Assembly: GCA_028281495.1 (NCBI GenBank)
Contig: JANQJU010000064.1
Span: 248,001 to 312,000, forward strand
Direction of reading: 5' to 3'
Length of the DNA: 64,000 nucleotides
DNA from: SAR324 cluster bacterium
GTDB lineage: Bacteria > SAR324 > NAC60-12
The translations under genes and the position numbers were made by a program. The notes beneath the pieces were generated by a model. The model searched no databases, was not told where the DNA came from, and worked only from the letters and a program-made list of their open reading frames with translations. How positions within the stretch are numbered: position 1 is the stretch's first letter; every line of letters begins with the position of its first letter. Positions 8,584 through 17,661 of this stretch are shown piece after piece.

Positions 8584-10708
8584 CTTTCAAGCGATCTTCG
8601 ATTGTGTTCAATTGAGGCAGGAGAGTGGCGGCTTGTTGTTGCAAGGTTTCAGTATTTCGAGACAAGCTTTGTAAATCAATCAAGGTGCTTTCCAACTGTT
8701 GTTCCAGCTGGATTTTGAGCGTGTCGATCAATCGTTCCAATCCTTTTTGTAGGTAGAGATATTTCACATTCTCGCGATAGTTGAGCACATCGAAATCGAG
8801 AGCTTCCTTGAAATCTTTTTTGAGCTGGAGGACTGCTTCCATGAGGCAGTCTTGGTATACATCTGCCGAAGAGGAGGTGTTGTCAGACGACCCCAGCCAT
8901 CGTCCCACTTGACGTCGAATCCAAGTCTTTCCCAGCAGATACACCTGTTGAACCTGGTCCTGAGAGGGAGTGCGTAGTGAGGTAGAAAATGTGACCCAAG
9001 GTAAGTCGGGAAAACGTAGGGGGGGCAGGTGCCAGGCATCTACATTCGATTGAGGTTGTATTTGTTGAGCAATGGTTAGGTACTTTTCTATAGCTGTCTG
9101 CAAGAGTTGGGCGTAAGGAGCGCAAGCGGTTTCGAGTTCTTGAAGATAGTTCGCTTGATGTTGGTGCAGGTTGTGGAGAATGAGACCATTGAGTTCTTCG
9201 GTGACAAACCGCATCAATTGTTGGCGGATGTCTTGGTATAGTTGAGTGATTTGGGAAGACAGAGTCTCGCGCGTTACCGGCTCCATCGGAGTGAAAGTGT
9301 AGTGTTCAACAAACTGATATAACTTGGGTACCAACGGTCCATCAGAAGTATCAAACAACGTATTGATTTCAGGTTTCAAACGCTTGATCAATTGATGCAA
9401 GGTTCCGGTTAAGGTAGCTTTAAAGGTTTCTAGAGTTTTTCTAAGCACGGCTTGTTGGGTTTCCAATTCTGTTTGAATTTCGGAAAATCGAGATTGATCG
9501 GTGGAACTCAATTGACGTGCTGTTGCAATAAAATCCAAAATACGCTGCCTCAAATACCGAAGATGTAAACTTTCACCGGCCAGCAAGGTTTCCCTACTTT
9601 GTGAGCTGATTTGATGGAATGTTTGTTCGAGTTGCTGCCACTGGGATTCATGGTAGTTCACCAGATCTTCTGCAGATTGCCATAGTTGATATTGAGCTTG
9701 GTCTCGAGGGGAAAGAGTTTCTAGAGTCTGAGAGAACAAGCGGAATAAGGCAGAAACCGAAACGAGCGGTGGATGAGGGATCCAGCGTTGCAGGTCGGTT
9801 TCGATTTGAGCGACCACTCGCTGCCAATCTTGTTGAGTTTCGTGTTCATTGAAATCGGAATTGACCACAAAAGTGGTACGCGTCAACAATCCCAAATGTT
9901 CCAACACCCGAAGCAGTTGAACGTCTGCTTGCCGGATACCGGTTCGTGAACTGATCACATAAACCACCCAGCTACACTGACTCAGATATTCCTGTACCAT
10001 CGCAAAATGCAGTGGATTGGGAGAATCGGTGCCTTGGCAATCTGCAACCTCGACAGCTTCGTGTAAAGGAGAGGGGCATTCCAACAATACGTCTTTCATA
10101 TAGACAGCTAAGGCGTCTTGACTGACGAAGCGTTGATGACGAGACAAATCACCTGCTTCTAAACGGAGGATGGTTTCTTCCTTGCCTAAGTAAGATTGCA
10201 CCTCCGAATAACCGTGAAGCAAGGTTTCTAATAGATGTCTTTCGCGATGCCATACATCTTGCTGACCTGAAAACACCGCTTGTTGTTGCAAAAAAATGGA
10301 TAAAAGTTGTCGTGCTTCTGGGTTACGCAAATCGGGAGCGCCTTCAAAGGGTGATTTCTCTTGTTGTGTCAACAACCAAAAAGCTTCATGGGCTTCGGCC
10401 TCAATTGCGGACCACGATTTGAAACGAATTGCTGCTGCTGGAACCCTGCCTGACCGGATGCGTGTGATCATGGAAGTCATGATACCTGCTCCACGCTTCA
10501 GTAGGTCCTGTTGAAGCAACGCATTGACAAAGGACGATTTCCCCGCTTTCACCGAGCCTACTACGGCAATCCGCGTAACCGTTTCTTGGAGCCGTTCTTC
10601 GATACCATCGAGACTTTGATGCCAAGCGATGAATTGGTCGGATTCCAACTGGAGTGCTTCTTGCAAAGCTTTGATTTGTTTTCGAGTTTCTTGTAGTTGA
10701 GTTTGCAT
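8570..10708 (-). CDS. Dynamin-like large GTPase
   Basis: 712 residues from ATG 10708; a TTG at 10723 would add five residues. A short helical segment precedes the GTPase domain: P-loop VVGSVKAGKSS (G51-S58), switch I threonine in GIMTSM, G3 motif DCQG (about 223-226) followed by TDSPNP. The expected NKxD G4 motif is replaced by NSDFNE, so base specificity is uncertain. The C-terminal half is long helices with many Gln and Leu, as in dynamin-family stalks, and lacks obvious transmembrane helices. Bacterial dynamin-like proteins remodel or protect membranes, some in phage response. Its start lies only 50 bp from that of the divergent unknown gene at 10759. Confidence 0.75.
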   Translation of the reverse strand: MQTQLQETRKQIKALQEALQLESDQFIAWHQSLDGIEERLQETVTRIAVVGSVKAGKSSFVNALLQQDLLKRGAGIMTSMITRIRSGRVPAAAIRFKSWSAIEAEAHEAFWLLTQQEKSPFEGAPDLRNPEARQLLSIFLQQQAVFSGQQDVWHRERHLLETLLHGYSEVQSYLGKEETILRLEAGDLSRHQRFVSQDALAVYMKDVLLECPSPLHEAVEVADCQGTDSPNPLHFAMVQEYLSQCSWVVYVISSRTGIRQADVQLLRVLEHLGLLTRTTFVVNSDFNEHETQQDWQRVVAQIETDLQRWIPHPPLVSVSALFRLFSQTLETLSPRDQAQYQLWQSAEDLVNYHESQWQQLEQTFHQISSQSRETLLAGESLHLRYLRQRILDFIATARQLSSTDQSRFSEIQTELETQQAVLRKTLETFKATLTGTLHQLIKRLKPEINTLFDTSDGPLVPKLYQFVEHYTFTPMEPVTRETLSSQITQLYQDIRQQLMRFVTEELNGLILHNLHQHQANYLQELETACAPYAQLLQTAIEKYLTIAQQIQPQSNVDAWHLPPLRFPDLPWVTFSTSLRTPSQDQVQQVYLLGKTWIRRQVGRWLGSSDNTSSSADVYQDCLMEAVLQLKKDFKEALDFDVLNYRENVKYLYLQKGLERLIDTLKIQLEQQLESTLIDLQSLSRNTETLQQQAATLLPQLNTIEDRLKASAE

Positions 10709-10758
10709 CGTCAGGGTGAACAAGCGTTGCTGTTACGAAAAATGAAATCAGGTAGATT

Positions 10759-12516
10759 ATGTTGATTTTTGGACTGGGGTTAACTGAGGCCCATTGGAAA
10801 CAGATTTTTCGCAGTATTCAAAAACCACTGGGAGAACAAAAAGTGACCGCTCGGTTGCTCACACAGAGCGAGATTCAGCCGCAATCGATTCTTTCCACAT
10901 GTGACCATATTTCTAAAACACCTCCTGCCTTGTTTTTGCTCACACCGCAAGGTTTCACCGCATTTACTGATTGCCTGTTCTTTCTCTCTCAATTGCAGAT
11001 GCGGATATCGGGGTATCCTACTCAATATGGATTGATTCTCGAAAGTCCACAGAAAGATCTATATCCCTTCATTGCTTATCATCCGGAAGTGACACTAGTG
11101 AACAAGATGCGGCTCACTGTATCCGATCCCTCGCTGTTGGTCCATCAGCCAATAAGACGGTTTCCTCGTATTCGGATCGACTCGGTCGCCTTGCGGGTAG
11201 AATATCAAGGCTCTCACGACAGTATGGTCAATCAAGCTATCGAAGAAATTCCCAGCAATCGGTTGATTCCTTTCAATCACCTGCAAACGGTGTATACCGA
11301 AAAAGGGCCGCAGTCCCCAGATGCATGGCTTACCGATTTTTTGCAGGAACAGGATCAATCGGCGGTGAAAGAACAGGTCAAAGGGTTTTTAAAGGAAGAG
11401 CAAGGTTGTTATTTGTTTCCCGGAATTCCTGTGGATCGCATTGAAACCATGACCTTAGGAGACATTCGGATTCATTACATGTTGGCCTATGAACAGTTGT
11501 CTTTGCGTTCGGTTTCGTTCAAACGGATGGTGGAAGCTTTGAAAGAATCCAAACCTGCGCCTTCACGTGAGGCTCAAACCGCATCCCCTTCCTCGTTGGT
11601 GCGATGCTTGGGAAATATCCGGATTGTAAACCAGCTCATGGACATGCTGCTAACTCAGCAAGGGTTGAGTGGCATCCGGTTCATCAGCGAACTACCGCCG
11701 GGCACGCATGCATTGGAATCCTCGCTCGTGTGGGTCCAACTGACTGAATTCAAAGAGGTGGTGTTGCAAGGAGACCGTTTGGATCTTCATAAAGCCATTC
11801 AGGAAATGTTACAACCTCTTACGTTTTTCATTGAGATTGACCAATTGAAGATCCATCCGGGGTTTTCCACAGACGCGTTACCACGGATCGAATTGGAGCA
11901 GCAACGGGACTTTCTGACCAAGCGGGAGAAACATATTTTTCGCAATCAGCAGTTGGCTCAGAATAAATTGATCTTGCTGGAACAAGAAAGCGTCATCCTG
12001 CATTCTGCTTCCGGTGTGGCTGAAAAACTCATGCAATGCCTTATCAATAGTATGCCCTGGGAAGACGCGATGGCTCACCCTCACCAGCTTCAATCAACGC
12101 AAGTTCTCATCTTTTGCCAAGATCAAGGACAAGCTTACGAACTCAATCACGAGTTGCCTCATGTTTCCAAGAAGCTATGGCTCAATCCATTCGAATATAC
12201 GGACGCAGATCAACTGTGTCATCTCCCAATCGAGAGTGTCCAGCAATATGCCGATGCGGGAACGATAGTGATTGATGGCCCTGCAATGAAACATTGGGAA
12301 TCACTTCACAATCAGGTGTTTGATCGTCATCAAGAAGTCTCGCAAGATCTGGTTCGCCAGCAAGATATTCTGGAACAAACTCAAACTGCCGAAGCCGACC
12401 TACGTCACAAACAGGCCGAACTTGCCCTCCGTTGGTTCTACCTCTCGCTCAAAACTATGTTGGATCAACACTATCCCGATTTGATCCGAGCAATCCGCAA
12501 ATTGCAGGGCATATGA
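10759..12516 (+). CDS. Unrecognised 585-residue protein, partner candidate of the GTPase
   Basis: I do not recognise this family. There is no signal peptide or membrane helix. A segment around residue 130 (RRFPRIRIDSVALRVEY) looks like the start of a PilZ domain (RRxxR), but no D/NxSxxG motif follows clearly. The middle has a possible two-domain alpha/beta region, and the C-terminus (about 525-570) is a coiled coil (QQDILEQTQTAEADLRHKQ). It is divergent from the dynamin-like GTPase with a 50-bp shared promoter region, and a radical SAM gene follows 15 bp after its stop, so it sits in a two-gene operon. A helper or target of the GTPase is an inference from position only. Confidence 0.6.
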   Translation: MLIFGLGLTEAHWKQIFRSIQKPLGEQKVTARLLTQSEIQPQSILSTCDHISKTPPALFLLTPQGFTAFTDCLFFLSQLQMRISGYPTQYGLILESPQKDLYPFIAYHPEVTLVNKMRLTVSDPSLLVHQPIRRFPRIRIDSVALRVEYQGSHDSMVNQAIEEIPSNRLIPFNHLQTVYTEKGPQSPDAWLTDFLQEQDQSAVKEQVKGFLKEEQGCYLFPGIPVDRIETMTLGDIRIHYMLAYEQLSLRSVSFKRMVEALKESKPAPSREAQTASPSSLVRCLGNIRIVNQLMDMLLTQQGLSGIRFISELPPGTHALESSLVWVQLTEFKEVVLQGDRLDLHKAIQEMLQPLTFFIEIDQLKIHPGFSTDALPRIELEQQRDFLTKREKHIFRNQQLAQNKLILLEQESVILHSASGVAEKLMQCLINSMPWEDAMAHPHQLQSTQVLIFCQDQGQAYELNHELPHVSKKLWLNPFEYTDADQLCHLPIESVQQYADAGTIVIDGPAMKHWESLHNQVFDRHQEVSQDLVRQQDILEQTQTAEADLRHKQAELALRWFYLSLKTMLDQHYPDLIRAIRKLQGI

Positions 12517-12531
12517 AATAGACACCAGGCA

Positions 12532-13917
12532 ATGATGAGACCTCTCAGGAAACTTCTGAAACACCTTCGGGATTGGGAAAAAAACACACGCCCTTTCAAG
12601 CCTGAAAAGGCTCGTATGCTGAAGAAACGATGGGATGCGTTGCCCGACCATGTGAAAACACCATTTCAAATGGTCGGCCGCAATTCCACTGGGTGTGAAG
12701 GCACGCAGGGGGTTTTCCCGAAGTGCAATTTTTCGTGCACACCATGTTATCATTCTCAAAATGCCAATTCAGTTCGAATTGACCGGGAACACACGTTGCA
12801 GGCTATTGAGCAACAAATGCAATTTTTACAAAGTGAACGCGGAGGGCATTTCAATTACGCCCAACTGATTGGTGGAGAGGTGACGTTGCTCGGCCCCAAA
12901 ACACACGCCGAAGCTTTGTGTATCATGCAGCAGCATGGACGAATTCCCATGAGTTTTACCCACGGTGATTTCGATTATTCCTACCTTCAACAGCTTTTGG
13001 CTCACAGTCCGACATCTCTGAAACACCTGTCCTTTGCCGGGCATTTCGATTCCACCATGCGTGGGAGACGGGGTTTGAACAATCCGAAATCGGAGGTTGA
13101 GTTGAAACCCTTCCGAGAAAAATTCTGCAAATTGTTCCAGAAACTCCAGAGAGAAACCGGTATCTCATATTTTTTGGCCCACAACATGACCATCACGCGC
13201 AAGAACCTGGACCAGGTTCCTGAAGTGATTCAGCAATGTCGGCATATGGGGTTCCGTATGATGGCGTTCCAGCCGTCAGCTGCAATCGGTAATCCGAAAC
13301 GTTGGCAAGACAACCTTTCTGACAACATGGCCGATATGGTATGGGCACTGATTGAGCAAGGAGCGGGACGTTCTCTCCCATTTCAGCTCATGCAATCTGG
13401 AGATGTTCGCTGTAACCGGACCGTATGGGGCGTTTTTATAGGAGACTCCTATTTCCCGTTATTCGAGACCGATTCACAAACCGATATCCGCGCTTGCCAA
13501 AGCTTTCGTGAAATGGGTGAACATGGAATGGAACTATATCGACCGGACATGCCTTGGCTTTCCGGAATCGTTTTTCTGCGGGCCTTATTGCATCGGTGGG
13601 AATGGTTCTGCAGTTTTGCGAAATGGGGTGGACGATTCATTCATCGAGTTGGCTTCCTTAAATTGCTCCTCAATACAATCCAACCAATGACCTTTGTAAT
13701 GCATAACTTTATGGATGCCGAAACGGTCTCAGAGGCCATGCATTGGAATGAGAAACAAGCATGGAGTCCTGCCCCTAAAATTCGTGCTGCCCAAGAGCGG
13801 CTGAAGGCATGTATTTACTCGATGGCACATCCTGAATCGAAACAGTTGGTTCCTGCCTGTGTCCAACACGGATTATTGGATTTTGAGATCAATGAAAAAT
13901 TAAGGCGTATCTTCTAG
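12532..13917 (+). CDS. Radical SAM domain protein
   Basis: 461 residues. The [4Fe-4S]-binding motif CNFSCTPC gives Cys65, Cys69 and Cys72 in CX3CX2C spacing, followed by Tyr-His. The GGEVTLLGP segment fits the GGE motif of radical SAM enzymes. The stretch before it (GCEGTQGVFPKC) is conserved-looking. No second SPASM-type cysteine cluster is obvious, so the substrate cannot be inferred. It is 15 bp after the unknown 585-residue gene and probably co-transcribed. The 3' end overlaps the convergent GlxA-type gene by 18 bp. Confidence 0.8.
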   Translation: MMRPLRKLLKHLRDWEKNTRPFKPEKARMLKKRWDALPDHVKTPFQMVGRNSTGCEGTQGVFPKCNFSCTPCYHSQNANSVRIDREHTLQAIEQQMQFLQSERGGHFNYAQLIGGEVTLLGPKTHAEALCIMQQHGRIPMSFTHGDFDYSYLQQLLAHSPTSLKHLSFAGHFDSTMRGRRGLNNPKSEVELKPFREKFCKLFQKLQRETGISYFLAHNMTITRKNLDQVPEVIQQCRHMGFRMMAFQPSAAIGNPKRWQDNLSDNMADMVWALIEQGAGRSLPFQLMQSGDVRCNRTVWGVFIGDSYFPLFETDSQTDIRACQSFREMGEHGMELYRPDMPWLSGIVFLRALLHRWEWFCSFAKWGGRFIHRVGFLKLLLNTIQPMTFVMHNFMDAETVSEAMHWNEKQAWSPAPKIRAAQERLKACIYSMAHPESKQLVPACVQHGLLDFEINEKLRRIF

Positions 13918-14970
13918 TACTTTCACGGTAGTTTGGGTCACCGCATCCGAGATCTGTGGATTGATGGCATTGTCTCGTTCCGAAGGCAACAATTCTGGAT
14001 TTATCCACATTCCGTGAAACTTCTGACGATATTCCAATGGAGACAATTGAGTGTGTCGTTTGAACAGCTTGCGGAAAAAACTCACGTCTTCGTAACCGAT
14101 GCGAAAGGTGATTTCTTCAACGCTTTCTTGAGAATTTTCAAGGAGACGTTTGGCCGCCTCGATACGTAACAATTGGAGGTACGTGATCAAACTATGGTCG
14201 GTGGCATTCTTAAAACGACGCTTGAGGGTGCGCGTGCTTATTCCAAATTGTTGAGATAACTGTTCGATAGAGATGTCTTGTTCGTAATTTTGCTCCAGCC
14301 ATTGTTGGACACAGACGATCTCGCTGTCTTGATGGGATTTTTGTTTCAAAAGTAAACTGTATGGAACTTGCGAGGTTCGATCCATGTCCAGCAGCAAGAA
14401 TTTTGCACATTGAATCGCAAGTGCTTTTCCCCAGTAGCGTTCGATCAGCATCAACGAAAGCTCGCACCAGCCGGTACCACCCGCGGCACAGAAGACATTG
14501 CCTTCAGACGTTAATATCTGCCCCAGATTAAGCCGAACTTTAGGATATCGTTGTTCAAAGCGGTCTTTGTAAAACCAATGCGTGGTGGCTGGTTTTCCAT
14601 CAAGCAGTCCGGCTTCTGCCAAAAAAAATGCACCCGTGCAAATGCTTGCAATCAGGGACCCCTGTTCGTGGTGTCTTTGAATCCAAGGGATTACGGCTTT
14701 GTTTTGGTCCAAAATCTGTTCTACACGACTTGCAACCGCACATATGATCAATAGGTCGGTCTGTTGTACGGATTCAATCGAGCCATGTGGTTCGATACGA
14801 ATGCGACTGCTACACGGTACGGTGTTTCCGTCTAAAGTGACGAGTTGAATCACTGTGTCGGGCTTGGATAACGTCAAATGACGATTACGAGTGAGGTTGA
14901 ATAAGTCCATTACCCCAGTCACGCTTGATGCCACTGCATTTTCGCAAGCGAGTAGTGTGATATGCTGCAT
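13900..14970 (-). CDS. GlxA-family AraC regulator (DJ-1/PfpI-like domain plus AraC HTH)
   Basis: 356 residues. The N-terminal DJ-1/PfpI-like domain (about 1-190) has Cys111 in SICTGAFFLAEAG, the nucleophile-elbow position, followed by LDGKPATTHW. The C-terminal AraC domain (about 225-325) shows ISIEQLSQQFGISTRTLKRR and IGYEDVSFFRKLFKR, both helix-turn-helix units. Family members such as ArgR of Pseudomonas, CdhR and GbdR control amino acid, carnitine or betaine catabolism. It is divergent from the acetyl-CoA hydrolase/GNAT gene (151 bp between starts), which makes that gene a candidate target. Confidence 0.88.
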   Translation of the reverse strand: MQHITLLACENAVASSVTGVMDLFNLTRNRHLTLSKPDTVIQLVTLDGNTVPCSSRIRIEPHGSIESVQQTDLLIICAVASRVEQILDQNKAVIPWIQRHHEQGSLIASICTGAFFLAEAGLLDGKPATTHWFYKDRFEQRYPKVRLNLGQILTSEGNVFCAAGGTGWCELSLMLIERYWGKALAIQCAKFLLLDMDRTSQVPYSLLLKQKSHQDSEIVCVQQWLEQNYEQDISIEQLSQQFGISTRTLKRRFKNATDHSLITYLQLLRIEAAKRLLENSQESVEEITFRIGYEDVSFFRKLFKRHTQLSPLEYRQKFHGMWINPELLPSERDNAINPQISDAVTQTTVKVLEDTP

Positions 14971-15121
14971 AGCTTTTTTTCCAGGTTAGTTTTTTAAAAT
15001 TGGCCCAATCGCCTTTCTTTTTGTCATATATGCCACTGTTTTTTTTCTCTGTCAAAATCTATGATTGATCTGACCTTAGATGGGAGGCTTTCATCATTGG
15101 TATTTTTCCAAGGAGGTTCTC

Positions 15122-17032
15122 ATGACTGGAATTTGGCAAGAAATGCAAAGCATGCTCACTCAGTGGAGTTTGTCTCCGGATGTGAAGCAGAAACGTTACA
15201 GTTCGTCACGGTGGAGAACTAAGCAAGTGGCCGTTGAGGAGGCGATTTCAAAGATTCCTCACGGCAGCACCTTGTTTACGAGCAACGGCCATGCCTACCC
15301 CCAACAGCTGATGGAAGGTTTAGTGAAACCGGATGCTGGGTTGGTAGACATACGTATTGTTCAAGTCATCAACGCAATGCCGGTTTCGTATTTGAAGGAG
15401 TTCCATAATCGTTTCCGGGTCAATACGTTTTTTGTTGATCCGTTCACCCGAAAGTATGTGAATACCGGATACGGAGATTACACACCACTCACAGCCTCCG
15501 ATCTCTCTCGGCTGATTTGCGAAGAAAAACTCCGAATCGATATCGCCTTCATCAAAGTCACTCCACCCGATAAAAATGGGATGTGCAGTTTAGGAGTCGC
15601 GGTCGACTTTGCTAAAGACGTCGTGAACCATGCTCGCTTGGTGATTGCAGAAGTGAGCGAGGCCATGCCGTGGACTTATGGAGATTCTCTTATTTCCGCC
15701 AATCAAATTGATCATTGGGTGGTGAGCGAAAAACCGCTATTGGAATTCAAGTGTCCGTTTGGAAATGAAATTGACGATGTGATGCAACAAATTGGTCAGC
15801 ATATCGCCGCAGAAATCGAGGATGGTTCGACGTTACGAATGGGACCTCATTTTATTGATCATGTGGTGGCGAACTTCCTTGCGGACAAAAAGCGACTGAA
15901 GTTGCATGCCGAGTTGTTTTCTATGGTCGCACAACGTTTGATGGAAGTAGGAGCAATGGATCGAGCTGTAGTGGCTCATTGTCTGGGAGATCGGGAATTG
16001 TATGATTTTGTAGACCGGAATCCTAGAGTGCGAGTGTACCCGATGTCTCATATCGTGAATATCGAAAACATTCGCAAGCATCGTCGGATGGTTACCATTG
16101 CTAGCGCCCGTGAAATCGATCTGACCGGGCAGGCTTGCACGGATTCAAAAGGTCATGAATTCACCGGCGGGTTTTCAGGAACATGGGAGTTTGTGCAAGG
16201 ATCCCATCTGTCGGAAGAAGGTAAATCCTTCATTGCTTTACCGTCCCTACGAAACAAGGGGAAGGAATCTAATATTGTGGCTTCTTTGTCCCCCGGAGCG
16301 GGTGTGACAGTGAATCGAGCCAATATCCACTATGTAGCAACTGAATATGGAGTTGCTGAATTGTATGGTCGACCCATTCGAGAACGATGTTTGGGATTGA
16401 TTGAGATCACGCACCCGCGGTTTCGTGATACGTTGTTGCGACAGGCGAAGGCTTTGCATTATGTCAATCCTCAGCAACCTGGGTCCTCGTTCCGGAGCCG
16501 GTACCCGGCTGAATGGGAAACTCAGTGGACATTAAAATCGGGAAAAAGTGTTTTTGTTCGACCTGTCAAGGCCATCGACGAAGATTCAGTCCGTGCTTTT
16601 TTTCATTCATTATCGGACCGCAGCATTTATATGCGGTATTTCCGCCCCATGCGTTCTTTACCTCAGCAGTTGCTGCAAGGGTCTGTAGACATCGATTATT
16701 CTCAAAACATGACCTTGGTTGTGTTGGATACGAGCCAAAAACGGCAGGAAATCATTGCAATGGGACAATGGGTGTTGGATTCCCAGGATGGGATTCCTGA
16801 ACTGGCCTTTCAAGTGAGCGATGCGTGGCAAGGACAAGGTTTGGGGAAATATCTGTTACAACGATTGATCCAAATAGCCCAAGTATACCAGTTTGAAGAA
16901 ATGAAAGCCGAGGTGCTGGCTGATAATCTCGCTATGTTGGCTGTATTAGAAGAGTCTGGCTATCCCACACGCTACCACAACGAATTTGAAATCGTGACTT
17001 TGCACCTCGCGATTTCATCTCAAGAGGCGTGA
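15122..17032 (+). CDS. Acetyl-CoA hydrolase/transferase fused to a GNAT domain
   Basis: Start chosen at ATG 15122 because AAGGAGG lies at 15110-15116; an in-frame ATG at 15080 lacks such a site. The 636-residue product has an acetyl-CoA hydrolase/CoA-transferase core (about 1-440): GVTVNRANIHYVATEYGVAE is the conserved C-terminal signature. A GNAT acetyltransferase domain (about 465-625) follows: VFVRPVKAIDED, RSIYMRYFR, then the acetyl-CoA-binding region ending QGQGLGKYLLQRL. The GNAT part resembles protein acetyltransferases of the Pat type. The fusion places acetyl-CoA turnover and acetyl transfer in one chain. Cytoplasmic, single-gene unit. The target of the GNAT domain is not known. Confidence 0.85.
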   Translation: MTGIWQEMQSMLTQWSLSPDVKQKRYSSSRWRTKQVAVEEAISKIPHGSTLFTSNGHAYPQQLMEGLVKPDAGLVDIRIVQVINAMPVSYLKEFHNRFRVNTFFVDPFTRKYVNTGYGDYTPLTASDLSRLICEEKLRIDIAFIKVTPPDKNGMCSLGVAVDFAKDVVNHARLVIAEVSEAMPWTYGDSLISANQIDHWVVSEKPLLEFKCPFGNEIDDVMQQIGQHIAAEIEDGSTLRMGPHFIDHVVANFLADKKRLKLHAELFSMVAQRLMEVGAMDRAVVAHCLGDRELYDFVDRNPRVRVYPMSHIVNIENIRKHRRMVTIASAREIDLTGQACTDSKGHEFTGGFSGTWEFVQGSHLSEEGKSFIALPSLRNKGKESNIVASLSPGAGVTVNRANIHYVATEYGVAELYGRPIRERCLGLIEITHPRFRDTLLRQAKALHYVNPQQPGSSFRSRYPAEWETQWTLKSGKSVFVRPVKAIDEDSVRAFFHSLSDRSIYMRYFRPMRSLPQQLLQGSVDIDYSQNMTLVVLDTSQKRQEIIAMGQWVLDSQDGIPELAFQVSDAWQGQGLGKYLLQRLIQIAQVYQFEEMKAEVLADNLAMLAVLEESGYPTRYHNEFEIVTLHLAISSQEA

Positions 17033-17058
17033 ACCGTTACGCCTCGATCCTTCCTGGT

Positions 17059-17083
17059 GGGACGTCGCCCCCACGGCGTCCCC
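17059..17083 (+). terminator. GC-rich hairpin after the hydrolase/GNAT gene
   Basis: GGGACGTCGCCCCCACGGCGTCCC can fold into a stem of about eight pairs (one G-T) beginning 27 bp after the stop at 17032. There is no T-run, so intrinsic termination is uncertain. The surrounding bases to 17140 are unusually rich in C and G for this window. Confidence 0.4.
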
Positions 17084-17146
17084 CTGACACTTCATCTCGT
17101 GGGGGTATCCGATAGGCGGTTCAGGGGGCGCAGGGTGGTATCTGCA

Positions 17147-17341
17147 TTACACCACATCGCGGTATTCATGATAGATATCGCCACGAGTGAGTCCAACGTC
17201 TTTCAACACCTTTTCATCTAAGGATAGCAATTCTTTAAAGTCGTGCTTTCGTTGTTGGCGCATTTGATAACGTTGCACGAGGCCATTGAACCAATTCCAG
17301 TTGAAGACAGGCGCTTTGATACGAACTTCTTGAGCGTGCAT
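17147..17341 (-). CDS. DUF1127 small protein (YjiS-like)
   Basis: 64 residues. The C-terminal half KDFKELLSLDEKVLKDVGLT-like pattern (here HDFKELLSLDEKVLKDVGL) followed by RGDIYHEYR is the DUF1127 signature. Members are short, basic-N-terminal proteins; some bind RNA or affect stress and phosphate responses in alphaproteobacteria, but no general function is known. A good ribosome site (AGGAGGTCG) precedes the ATG. Stands alone, divergent from the LysR-type gene. Confidence 0.88.
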   Translation of the reverse strand: MHAQEVRIKAPVFNWNWFNGLVQRYQMRQQRKHDFKELLSLDEKVLKDVGLTRGDIYHEYRDVV

Positions 17342-17661
17342 ACGACCTCCTTTTGATTAGTATCACTTATTCAAATATGTCTAAAAAATAATATTTTTCC
17401 AACAAAATACAAACACGTCGTTTGTTATGATAGGAAAAACGCTTTCAACATAAATTGATTGGAACGGTATAGTTCCTATTATCATAATGTAAAGAACATG
17501 TTACGATTCTTTTTTTGTAAATCGTAACGGAGAAAAAACACTTCAAGGGAACCTTGAAACTTGCTCAACTTGGTTATGATTTTCTCTCAGTTTTGCCCAG
17601 TTGACAAACGATTAATTCTCATTCAACTCATTAGAAAATCTAATGAAATTATAAGAAAATT
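17342..17661. other. Intergenic region between DUF1127 and LysR-type genes
   Basis: 320 bp, AT-rich, no gene. It holds both divergent promoters. A 7-bp inverted repeat at 17629-17645 is the only element I can support. Confidence 0.6.
17629..17645. promoter_or_regulatory. Palindrome in front of the LysR-type gene, possible autoregulatory site
   Basis: CATTAGA-AAA-TCTAATG, a perfect 7-bp inverted repeat ending 16 bp before the ATG at 17662. Placement over the promoter or leader fits negative autoregulation, common for LysR-type regulators, although the usual T-N11-A core is only loosely met. Confidence 0.45.
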
